In this document: piece after piece, positions 44,144 through 54,711 of the stretch
Layout: every line of letters starts with the position of its first letter
Position numbering within the stretch: the stretch's first letter is position 1
Source: Aotearoamyces nothofagi
Lineage: Eukaryota; Ascomycota; Leotiomycetes; Leotiales; Tympanidaceae
Assembly (NCBI GenBank): GCA_015345905.1
Contig: JADDTR010000012.1
Coordinates: 752,578 to 816,577 of the forward strand
Direction of reading: 5' to 3'
DNA length: 64,000 nucleotides
The notes under the pieces: model-generated
Database searches by the model: none
Told to the model about the DNA's origin: nothing
What the model saw: only the letters and a program-made list of their open reading frames with translations
Made by a program: the position numbers and the translations under genes

Positions 44144-46776
44144 ATGCCAATCACCGCAGTGATCCCCTCAGCTGCGTCGGCGACACCTATACGGAAGCCA
44201 GCGCTCGCTCCCGAGAAGAAATACAAGTGTCAGTTCTGTAACAGAGCTTTCAGCAGGAGTGAGCATCGCAGTAGACACGAAAGATCGCGTAAGTGCCCGT
44301 CACCTGCAATTTTTTTTTTGAATATGTCGCGTACGAGGCAGCATCTCGGGCCCTTTGATTTTCTCCTTTTGCACGCATTCTGTCGCAATGCTAATACTCG
44401 GTCACAGACACCAAGGAACGCCCCTTCAAATGCCTCAAGTGTAGGAGCACCTTTGTGCGCCGCGATCTCCTCCTCCGACATGACAGAACTGTACACGCAA
44501 AGGACGGAGGTATCCCCCTCCACAGCGATGTCAAGAGAAGAAAGGCACCCTCAAAGTCTGCCATCGCCATAGACCGCTCGGCTCTCGAGCAGATCGAAGC
44601 CAGCAGTGATGGCATGGTGGACCTCGAGACAGCTGCGATGCTGATGACGGATCTGCACCACAAGGCCACGGCGGCGATGCGTAACGCGGGCGTGGGACCA
44701 TTTGAGAACGGACCTGGAATGGCCTTCTCTCGCAATGGCTCCTCGCTCATGGAGCCATCTGTCACGTACCCGTCTGGGGCGGTTTCGCTTCCCCAGGTGC
44801 AATGGGATGCTTTCATGCCCAAGTCGGTCACCGAGCCCAAGGCTCACTCGATATCCTCCAGTGCGTCTGGTTCTCAAGACTCCCAGGTGTCGTTCAACAG
44901 CATCAGCACATTGCAGCCCCACCCAAACCAGCTGGCACCCATTGTATCACGGTCATCTCCCGCCTACAACGGGCTCGTACCAGCCCTCCAGGCCATGATT
45001 GATTCCTTGCCTCCGACAGCGGCGATGACCCCGCGCCAGGTCTCGCCCGACGAGCTTCTCAAAGGTCCGCGACCTCCTGCCGGCACGCGCAAGTCGCCGA
45101 GGCCAGCGACTACTCTCGTGGCTCCCAAGGCGCCTCAGGTCAATAGCGACGAAGAACGGAATATGATTCTTGACAGTATACGTAGCAACGATGGCGAGCG
45201 CGCCATACCGGAGAGTTTTCGACTGCCCAGCTTGGCGTCGTTGAACAGATATCTGTCGACGTACTTCGGCCTGTATCATCACCACCTGCCATTTTTGCAT
45301 CCAGCATCCTTCAAGCCCACGCAGGTCTCGCCTCCGCTTCTTCTGGCTGTCCTATCAATCGGCGCTCTCTACGCATTCGATCAAGACCAGGCATACGTAC
45401 TCCACATTGGCTCTAAAGTGTTGGTTAACCAATTCTTGCAGAACAAGGAGAACTTCAGCTCTCGCAAATGTCCGTTGTGGACCATGCAGAGCTCATTGCT
45501 GAACATGATATTTGAGAGCTGGAGTGGCGACCCAAAAGGACTGGAGTGGGCCTGTTCTATCAAGAGTCTGCTTGCAAATATGGTTGCTGGTAATCGATAT
45601 GAGCTGAAGCTTCGGACTGAGGCTCGTGAGGGTGCTCAACCATCGCGTACTGAATGGGTTGAGGACGAAGGCTGCAGGCGTACTTATTACGCGGTGTATA
45701 TCTTCTTCGGACTCCTCACCTTGACCTACAACCATACCCCAGCTATCAGTTTCAACGAGTTTGAGGACTTGCAACTGCCATCAACAGAGGCTCTGTGGAA
45801 CTTGAACATTAATGACGATGTCGCTTGGCATGAGCACCTAATGCTCTCCCCCACCCCCTCGTTCATGGAAGCACATGACAACTTGTTCCAGGGCGAGCCT
45901 TTGCGTTACAGCGCCTTTGCCACGAGAGTGATGATCAACGCCCTCTTCCTCGAGGTTTGGTATCATAAGCGCAGCCCCGAGGCATTGCAGGACGTCGTCA
46001 CGGAATACAAGCTTCGGCTTGCGCTAGAGACTTGGGAGAAATCCTTGGACCTCTGTGAGCCTGAACTTGTTGCCGTACCTCTAAGTGCTCCCCACAAGGG
46101 GCACCCGCTCATCTTCAATGCATTAGCAATGTTTCGTAATGCACGTGCTCGACTCGAGGTTGACCTGAAGTCTATACAAGAAGCGTTGAGATACCATGAT
46201 GAATACGAGGTCGCTGCCGCAATGTCTAATGCCCGAAACAAAGTCAAGCGGTCCAGTGAGATGATCAAGGTCATTCAGGAATGTTACAACTGTATTGAAA
46301 CAGCTGCTCTACAAGGGATTCGCTGGGTCGCGCGGACGTCTGCGACCAACTGGAGCCTGGAGCATCCGCTCTGCGGCCTCGACCTTATGGTCATCCTCAG
46401 CCTGTGGCTCTATCGTCTGGAACATGACGACGAGCCTGCGAATGAGGAGGAGCTGGCAATGTACAACAAGGTTCGAAATCTGTTCGATGACGACGCTGTA
46501 GGCATCTACGACTCGAAGCTTAGCTCGACAGTCGCGCGCATTTGGGGTAGTATGCTCGACGAGGTCGTCGTTTGGGGGTAATTATTTCTCTGATTCAAAT
46601 TATGCATGAGAATTGGCTAACGATATGACAGAATCACGCGATTGATGGGAGAGTCTTTCCGACTCCATTCTCAAGCTCTCGTAGGCTACGAAGATGACAT
46701 CGAAGCTTCCTCAAATGTCTCCACACCTTCGATGATTTCTCAAGGCGTCGATGACAACGACGACAGCGTATACTGA
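44144..46776 (+). CDS. C2H2 zinc-finger transcription factor with fungal-specific regulatory domain
   Basis: Exons 44144-44288, 44408-46577 and 46632-46776, giving 819 aa. Two adjacent C2H2 fingers are at residues 29-49 (C29, C32, H45, H49) and 57-78 (C57, C60, H73, H78), joined by a TKERPF linker close to the classical TGEKPF. Intron 1 splits the codon of H49. A KRRK basic patch follows. From about residue 240 the protein resembles the 'fungal_trans' middle homology region (FRLPSLASLNRYLSTYFG, HHHLPFLHPASF, LLAVLSIGALYAFDQD, FFGLLTLTYNHTPAISF). Such C2H2 plus MHR proteins act as DNA-binding regulators in the nucleus; AmdX/ADR1-type factors are an example of the architecture. The target genes are unknown. 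The gene sits after the 10 kb spacer, which may be its extended upstream region. Confidence 0.88.
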
Positions 46777-48206
46777 TTTATTATTACGATATGACGATTT
46801 CCTCTGCTTTGTTGGAATTAGATTTTCCTGATATCCGCTCCTCTAATTTTCTCCTCTCTTGTCTGGCGCTTTTGGTCGGATTTGTCTAGTTTGTTTTGGC
46901 ATATAGCGATCACTGCATCTCTTTCAAAGGCTATGGGCAACAATACGGGGCTGGTCGGACATCCATGGCTCTCTCATATATCATCTCTGCGCGCTGTCGC
47001 AACCTAATACCGCACACCCCTTGGCTGGCCCAGCTGTGTTGTTTCTGCCCTGTCCTTTTAAATATGGCATCTATTATTTATTAATTGCTACTTGCCTCGT
47101 CATCATCATCCTCAGATACCTTGTTCGATATATATATGGTTTTTTCCTTTTTTGGTCCTGGTTTTTTGCATGCTTTACTGCTTGTTGCGCGTTAGTATTG
47201 TCTTGAACTTTTAGCAGTTAGAATCCAACAGCAAGAGAGGCTTGTTTACTAGCCTGGACAGCTTGTTGGGAGGTCTATGCTGGCAGAATGCAAATGTATC
47301 AATAGTTTGTTATCCTAGCCTCAATCAATCAAATTGAACCATATAATATTCTCAAAGATTTCTATGATATCTATTTACCGGCTATAAGGAATGATCTCAT
47401 TGGTTGACTTATGATATGGATCAACTTTTTGATGTGCTCGAGTCTTACCTGTGAGCAACTATTAATAAGCCTGTTGTATCAGTCTCATGATTGCATATAT
47501 AACCGCAAGGAAGGCTGGATCGTGCGAGCATTGTACTCTGACACGAGATATTCAGTCTGATGCCTCGTTCTGCACATCTCTGCTGGCTTATGATATAGTG
47601 ATTGGACCAAGACCAGGAGGACGAATAGCACGAGACCTGGTGATTCAATTCAGCCAGAGGATTCCTCCTACGCAGACTTTAAATATCCCAAGCGTCATTA
47701 CTGCTCACGACGTCTCCAAAGGCCGAGGTAAACAGGGCAGTTCGTTGTCGTTTCCCGGTGACATGCATTGCCCACAGCCAGGGCTCGCATGAGCAGAAAC
47801 AAAGGTACACACAAAGTCATTCATACCGTCGTCCACTACTCAGACAATCTACAAGCAAATAATCTAACGGGAGATTTCCCACTGATTCGTATATTCAAGG
47901 AACAAGCCATATTCGCACCAACACAGCCATGGATGAGGCAGGCAGGAACCTACACAGGATGGCCTTGGGCTCCTTTCTCGTCCGCTCACTCCTCGCTCCG
48001 CCCGACTGGGTCGCCGAGCTAACTCGTTCGGGGAGCCACCTAGGTAGGGAAGGTAGCTACTACCCAAGGTAATGTAGGTCACATGAACCTGTTCCTAGTT
48101 GAACTCTTCCCTAGGTATTCCCCTATTCCGTACTCCTCAAGTATATCATCATCTACCTCGCAAGCCTGCAGCACCCGTACCGATTCATGTACACAGTACC
48201 ATCGAG
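46777..48206. other. Intergenic region, C2H2 factor 3' end to GH16 promoter
   Basis: 1.4 kb without a convincing gene. It is AT-rich around 46780-47480; a GTAGGGAAGGTAGC-type motif copy lies at 48039-48078, close to the GH16 start. Confidence 0.5.
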
Positions 48207-49496
48207 ATGATAAAGCGTCTCTCCCTCGCTCTCTCTGCGAAGTCGCTCGTGAGGTCAGCAGTCTTCATCTGTCTACTGGGTTCGATAGTAAGCATTGTCA
48301 ATGCCGACTGTGAGTGCGGATACTCCTCTACCATCAACTCTACTGGGTATGTCTTTACAGACCTCATAGAGTCCGACTTCCTGCACCTCGCAAACATCTC
48401 TCTCGACACAGACTGGAGGAGACAAGTCTTCAATGTCTCTTCAACGTTGGCCCGCGGTACATACGGAGAGACATTTGAGCTTCTTAATGTCGCATCAAAC
48501 CCGTTGTTGGACAATTACTCGTATACGGGGTCTAGCCAATTGGGCGGAGACGCTGGACTCCAACTTTTTGTTCGAGGAGGCGTTCCAGCAACAGGCTATG
48601 TACCTGTTGCTGAGATAGACTCGGCGCGAACAGATCTGCTCTGGGGTACCTTCCGTGCCTCGATGAAATTGACAGATATCCCCGGTACTTGTGGCGCCTT
48701 CTTCTGGGTGAGCCTCCACATCCTCCTCGATCCATTTTACAACCTCCGTGAGACAGAATGAATCTACTATAGCATTTACGTGTGCCTACATTTCTGATTC
48801 TATGCTAACGACACTGCGTGATAGTACTTTAACGACACTCAAGAAATTGATATGGAGTTCCTCTCTTCCGAATTTAGCGCTGAAAACAACACCTTTCCTG
48901 TCAACCTCGTCCTTCAATCGCCAGCGTCGATGGCCCAGGGCTTCAATGCTGCGGGTACTGGTAATTACATAGTGGCCAATCTTCCCTTTAACCCCACGAG
49001 TGGCTTCCACGAATACCGTATCGACTTCGTCCCAGGTACAGTTGTTTTTTATGCTGACGGCAACGTCCTTGCTACGATGCAATCTTCAGCAGTACCTACG
49101 GAGCCCGGCCATCTCATTCTGACCCAGTGGAGCAACGGGAACCCTTTATGGTCTGCTGGCCCTCCAGCTAAAGATGCTGTTATGACTGTCAGTTATGTCA
49201 AGTCGTATTTCAACTCATCACTTAAAGCCCGTCATGAAGATTTCGAAAAGCGATGTGCAGATCCCAATGCACGCAATGCCATCTGCGCCATACCAGACCA
49301 AACGGTTGCACCTAACCCTAATAGTCAGAATGGAAATAGTTCCGCAAACACGTACTTCTTTAGCAACAATCAAAATCTGACGAACAATCAGACAGTATAT
49401 CACGAAAGTTTTGCCTCATGTAATGGTGGTTCATTGTTAGTCAGCGCAATGGTGGTTTGCGCAACTTTCCTATTCTGGGGTTCGAATTTGTTCTGA
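48207..49496 (+). CDS. Secreted GH16-family glycoside hydrolase (glucanase-like), probably GPI-anchored
   Basis: Exons 48207-48707 and 48825-49496, giving 390 aa. I chose the ATG at 48207 because it directly precedes a signal peptide (SAVFICLLGSIVSIVNADC); the frame is open further upstream to 48099. After the signal comes CECGYSS, a start typical of one fungal GH16 subgroup. The catalytic E-x-D-x-E motif is intact as QEIDMEF: E174 nucleophile, D176, E178 acid/base. The next conserved parts are FHEYRIDFVPGTVVFYADG and HLILTQWSNGNPLW with substrate-facing Trp residues. Many N-x-S/T sites are present. The C-terminus ends in a hydrophobic run (LLVSAMVVCATFLFW) after a small-residue stretch, as for GPI attachment. 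Likely acts on beta-1,3 or mixed glucans of the cell wall or of a host; the exact substrate is unknown. Confidence 0.9.
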
Positions 49497-50223
49497 TGGC
49501 CTTTTAACTGATGAATTTATAAGATGCCTGCAGCTTTGTAGGTGTTGGTGTCGCAGATGTGATTATCGAGTCACGAGATGGGGATTATAAATTTTGCTGG
49601 AGCCTGTAGAATAACACATCTGTCTTGGGCAATTTAGCTTAGAGATCATGACATCCAGACTAGAATGCGTATTTCGAAATCAAAGCTTTCATTAAGCAAT
49701 TGTCGAAGTGATCTTTACTTTCTTTTCTTATCAGCTTCAGTCACAGTGCCATATCATCAAGGGGCGCTCTATATATGATAAGTTGTACAATACTAATTTC
49801 TGCATTGTGCTTTCAGCAGTGATTAGCAGCTTTATTTCAATTGATTTCGACTGTACGTAAAATAGAAGATATATTTTGAACGTCCTTCGCGTCTGTTTGA
49901 GTGGAATTTATATTGTACGGTATACAATATCGAAATGTTATGCCACTACCGGCCTGTCAATCACTGAGAGCTTCTATGTCACATTTAGATACTGATACTT
50001 GGGTTTATATGATTAATCGCCTTGGCACGATATTCTTGTGATTCTATACTCAGTCGAAAGCTTCCAACAGTTTGTCATGGTGGCACTCTCGTCAAGACCA
50101 CCAGTACAGGATATGAGCATATGACTGAACTTTGCCATATCCAGACATCTCCAATACCCAATAAGACTGCAGTTTGCATAAGACTGATCATCACATCACA
50201 TCCAGCTTTAAGCACCCCTAGCC
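49497..50223. other. Intergenic region after GH16
   Basis: About 730 bp, AT-leaning, with no convincing coding frame. Holds the GH16 3' end. Confidence 0.45.
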
Positions 50224-50916
50224 ATGTGGTACACCCGTATAACTATCGACAACATGGCCAACCCTCCGAGCAAAACAACAGCCGAAAAACTAGTCCAGCC
50301 ACTTGGTAGCCCATCTTTGGTGTCATGGCAAAGCCTGCCGCAGCAAAAGAGTTCTGTCACACGCAGATCCAGAAAGCACCGTCTCCGAGCGAAAGAGCCC
50401 ATCTACCCCTTTCCTAGACGAACACGAAAGGAGACGAGGCCTGGTACCTGCCCCGTTGTAGACGTCAATCATAGGATAGAGATATTGTCTGGCAGAGAGG
50501 CCCACGCCCTGCTTACTAGGAGCGCAGAACCAGAGGAGGAACGGAAAGTCGGAACAGAGAATGATGCATGGGAGGTGGCACCTCTCCCTCTCCGTGCGGA
50601 ATGGAGCCTGGAGCAGGTCCTGGGATTCGAAAACGACGACGAGAGGTTTGAGCAATGCTTGAATGGCGCGTGGGACGAAGTGCTCAGAGTAGAGGGTGGC
50701 AAGTCGTCTCGCGACATTGGCCGGGTGCGGCCACGGGATTTGGGCGTGGGGTGTGAGGAGGTAGAGAGGAACACACCTATCGCGGAGTTGAAGCCGTCTT
50801 GCTTTCCGTATCCTCTAGAGCCGGCTCTGCTACTGACGGACCTGGGTAGTCATGATGCCTCTCCGCCATACCAGACGAGTGCTCAAAGGTGCATAATCCG
50901 TCCCGCAAGTGTATGA
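50224..50916 (+). CDS. Hypothetical protein, possibly the first exon of a longer gene
   Basis: A single open frame of 230 codons; the ATG at 50254 (MANPPSKTTAEK) is an alternative start. The product has a basic first third (RRSRKHRLRAKEP, FPRRTRKETR) and an acidic second half (EWSLEQVLGFENDDERFEQ). I recognise no domain. Further frames in other phases continue to about 51475 (for example 50889-51368), and pieces such as RVFSLSPSQSLVPQLDP in a third frame look protein-like, so more exons are possible but I could not fix their junctions. Support is length and amino-acid make-up only. Confidence 0.4.
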   Translation: MWYTRITIDNMANPPSKTTAEKLVQPLGSPSLVSWQSLPQQKSSVTRRSRKHRLRAKEPIYPFPRRTRKETRPGTCPVVDVNHRIEILSGREAHALLTRSAEPEEERKVGTENDAWEVAPLPLRAEWSLEQVLGFENDDERFEQCLNGAWDEVLRVEGGKSSRDIGRVRPRDLGVGCEEVERNTPIAELKPSCFPYPLEPALLLTDLGSHDASPPYQTSAQRCIIRPASV

Positions 50917-52411
50917 GAGTCAGAGACGCAACGTCCACTGCCGGCATTCTGCAGGGTCGGATTTCAGACAAAAATCTTCATGCTGTAGGTCTAGCATCAC
51001 CGGCTGGAGACCGTGAAGGATTAGAGATCCGAGGACGGGCGAGGTTCTTATCATTGACGAGAGACTCCTCGATACTGTTCGCGTCTTCTCGCTTTCGCCA
51101 TCTCAAAGCTTGGTGCCTCAACTCGATCCTGCTCTCGACGACACGATCCTCAGGCCAGCAATCTCTCTTCTCAACGGACCGTTCGAATCCCACAACTAGA
51201 CAAGACGACCCTGGAGGAAGCAACTCCAATATTTCCCATCATCCCGTCTCAGCCCCCTCTCGAAAAGAAACAACAGCTTCAGTCCTCAGACCGAGTCCAT
51301 TGCTTCTTCTTCCACCATATAGCCGCCACAGGACCGAGACAGTTCTCTCCACCTCCCTCGAACAATAGCCAGCACCGCAACCTAGGAGACTTCAGCCGTC
51401 CTTACGCAACAGACGAGTCTCGACCGCTTGTGCTGGCGGGACAGAGCTTCTCTGGCTTAGAGGACACGGAAATATAGGTGGGCATGAGATGAGGGTGCTC
51501 TAGCATGAGTCGCGAAGCGGCCTCTATGGCACATTACACATTTTAACATATACCAACCTACCTAGCCCACGTTATCATCATCATCACCACCACCACCACC
51601 ATCACCATCTCAGCCCCAAATGAACCCCATAGCCTTTTCTCTCGGCTAACATAGACCCTCTTTCAAAATCCCAATTAATCTTCATTCTGAGAACCAAGCC
51701 CCCGACTCTATGTTCACACCAAACATCGCCAAGTGACCACGCACGTGCGTAGTCAACAAACAGACCAGGCTTGTTCGTATTTTATTTTGTTTTTATTTTT
51801 CAATGAAACCATCTCAATAAAATCAACAACGGCAAGCAATTTCCTACCCAGGCTTGACCCCGTGGCCGGCCACGTCAAAGGGTGGAAACCGGAAACCGGT
51901 GGAACAAAAAGACTCGAGGCAGGACTGCTTTGTCACTGCTGCCAGGAAATGTAACGCCGAGAAGCTGCTTGCCCACTTGTGGCGGCGTGCATAATGCACC
52001 CGGGGTAGTCGAGCATTTCAAATTACACGTGCTGTACTTTACACAGCTTGAACCAAGGGAGAACGCCATGCATGATACGCCAAGTGAACCTGCTGCCTGT
52101 CAAACGAATGCGCGCGCCGTTGACTACACAGTACAATACCTACTTCATACATGGAATGAATACTCATATCACGACACAAGTCACAACATGTAATAATACA
52201 AAACACAAACTGAAATCACACTAAAGTAAATGACGGCCGGCCACTGTTAACAAAAACCGTCTATCATTCATTATTTTGATTTAATTAACCCTGAACGCCA
52301 ATGACCGTGTCCCATCTATGCATCAAGACTCGTGACAGCATGTACTTGCACAGCACCTTATTTACATTCCAACCATTCATGCCACGTCATAACCGATTCT
52401 ACTCTCTCTCT
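50917..52411. other. Intergenic region or undefined downstream exons of the hypothetical gene
   Basis: Up to about 51475 there may be exons of the gene at 50224. After that I see no coding signal. A TCATCATCATCACCACCACC-type triplet repeat lies at about 51575-51608. Confidence 0.4.
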
Positions 52412-53386
52412 TTACAAGACAGTGAGATCAAAGGTAGGCGAGCTTGGGGTCACCTCGATGATTGCTGGGCCGAATAGGATCGTTGTGTCATTGACAACGC
52501 CGGAGTTGTCCGAGGTAAGAAAGACGTAAGATTGTCCGCTAATGTTCTGTGGCACCTCGACCATAACCATGGAGCCCTTGACGACTTGAGTGGCGACTGG
52601 GATAACGTCTAAGCCAGACACGAAAGTGGCATAAAAGTCGCCACTTGGCAAGGAGTGGGGAACCAAGTCAACCAGGGCCCCAGGAGCAGTAGGAAGTCCC
52701 GAGAGGAGGCTCAGCGATGGGTAAGCCATAACTGGGAGTTCGGCATTGGTGGATGGACAGGAGATGATGAAGGTGCTTGCAATGCTGTAGACTGCGTTCA
52801 AGCCGAGCGGGGTACCGAAGACGTTGGCCATGGGAATCACGCCGGCGGCATTTCTTGCGGCAGACTCGTGAAGCGCCTCGGTGACAAGGATAGATCCCGC
52901 AGCAGTGAGGTAAGCCTTCGACTCAATCAGAGGAGCTCCTCCCAAGTATGCAGAGACCCCGAGCCCCTCAATGACAGCTGCGAGAGCAACAAATTCTTGG
53001 GGTGTGGACATTGGGAAGGTATACTCGCAAGCAGCTACGGGTGCGGCTCCCGCAGCAGTAAGGCCCGCCTCAAGAAAGGTGACGTGCCCCTCCTCGTCAT
53101 GTGCAACAAACTTGAGTTGGTCATAGAAGCTGGCAGAGAAATTGGCAGCAACAAAGTCATCAACTGACATGGTAGAGAGAGTTTTCTTGTAGAAAGCATT
53201 CTCAAGGTGCTCGAGCTATTGAAAAAAAACCTTAGTGATTGGCAGTAAGCAGGGCGGAGGTTGAATACTGACCGTCAATGCATACTGAAGGATATCAGCA
53301 TCGGTGATAGTAGCACGCCTGGTGATTGGAGAAGCAAGGACAGAGCTAGCAGCAAAGGCGACCACAGCTGCAGTGGAAAAATGCAT
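52412..53386 (-). CDS. Secreted ferritin-like-domain protein (Rds1-type stress protein)
   Basis: Exons 53386-53273 and 53215-52412 (intron 57 bp, phase 0), giving 305 aa. A signal peptide (MHFSTAAVVAFAASSVLASP) is followed by ITRRATITDADILQYALTLE, a start typical of fungal Rds1-like proteins. The ferritin-like four-helix region contains LEHLENAFYKKTLSTM, LKFVAHDEEGHVTFLEAGL and ILVTEALHESAARNAAG. The E/H-rich helix pairs resemble diiron ligands: E-H in LEHLE, D-E-E-x-H in AHDEEGH and E-x-x-H in TEALHES. The C-terminal 90 residues are beta-rich (SGQSYVFLTSDNSGVVNDT). S. pombe rds1 responds to nutrient stress; the molecular role is unknown. The intron acceptor is preceded by an extended T-tract. 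Confidence 0.88.
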
Positions 53387-54711
53387 TTTGGTGAGTTGGG
53401 CAAAGACGACTTAAGCAGACGAAGCAAGTGCTGGGTGGTTTACTGTTGGAGAGTATAGAATACTTTGAAACTGTTGGTGTTGGTGAAGAAGAAGGATTTC
53501 GGGGAGCAGAAGGACTTTTTATAAACACTTATGCCAATATGGTAAGATGCAAGAACGATGACGTTTCTGAAGACAAAGTTCGAAGACTGCAGGCGAAAGC
53601 TTCTGACGAAGACGGTCAGGAGAGTAAAATGGGAGTGAGAATTATTGCTTCGCCCTGCTTGGTACGGTAGACGGGAAGTCACAAAGCCGTGGGGACGGTC
53701 TAGTAGTAGAATAGTAGGAGGCATCATGGTGAAGACTCACGGTCTGGGCAAATATAGCAGGGACCTCTTGGGACGAGAGAGTGGATGACAGTGGGAGCCA
53801 CTGCGCAGCATAAGGTCTTTCTTGACAGGGCAAATCTGAGCAGTTTTAGACCATAGGCAGTCAGAAAGGAAGGCACAAGCTCCTCTGGAAGGAGTCCTGG
53901 AGGGAAAGAGGAGAGACAGAGAAGGAAAGAGAAAACAGGGAAGAGGAAAGAAGGGGTAGAGAGAGATGTCTGGTGGCGTTGATAGCTTGCAATATGGCAC
54001 CTAGTAAGGTAAGGTAGATGGGTAGGCAAGGTAAGATCGAGTCTCGGCAGCAGAACAACGGCTACGATAGCCACAGCAGCTTCCCACGCTTGTGTACTTG
54101 GCCCACCGGGAATACCATCTTCCGTCTAGGTGAGGATTAGGTCTCTGTTCGCGCCTGAATGGTATGTGGACACACAAGTATACATGCACGTATACATATG
54201 TGCCATGTACAGTACATCGTCCGTCTTGAAGTCTCTAAACCTACCTGTGAAGGGCCTTGCGTCCTTAGGCATCGACATGGATGGAGTGCAGAGCGAGATC
54301 GAGGATCTAGGTGCCTCATAAACGTGGGAACAACAACAACACAACCGACCGATCTTGCCTTACTCTGCCTCTTCACCTCTCTTCTTCATTTTGTAGCGTT
54401 GGTTAGTAAGCACCGCTGTAAATGGTATGCGCCAGGTGACTTGATTCATCGCTGAAGGCAACATGGGTAGCTTTCGTGTGGCGCATTTCAACATGCCAAA
54501 CCAAGTCACATGTACCCTTCCAATCTTGGAAAAATAGAACATTTCGCCATTGGCTACTGATCATGACGTCTTGCCGTGTCTACGTTCTTCATACTTATGA
54601 TTGAGTATTTGTTTATCATCTTGATGCGTACCCTTCTTAAGAATGATATCTTACCCCTATCCCTAACACCTGCCATGCCCCACCCACATGGCCCCTCGCC
54701 GTAGGGTTCTA
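53387..54711. other. Intergenic region upstream of the ferritin-like gene and downstream of CUL4
   Basis: 1.3 kb with no gene recognised. 53870-53970 is purine-rich on the plus strand (a promoter-like CT block on the minus strand, facing the ferritin-like gene). 54001-54035 has another GTAAGGTAAGGTAG motif cluster. Confidence 0.5.

Noticed and set aside
51181-51192. GTTCGAATCCCA, like a tRNA B box
   Set aside because: No A box or acceptor stem pairing at the right distance could be found.
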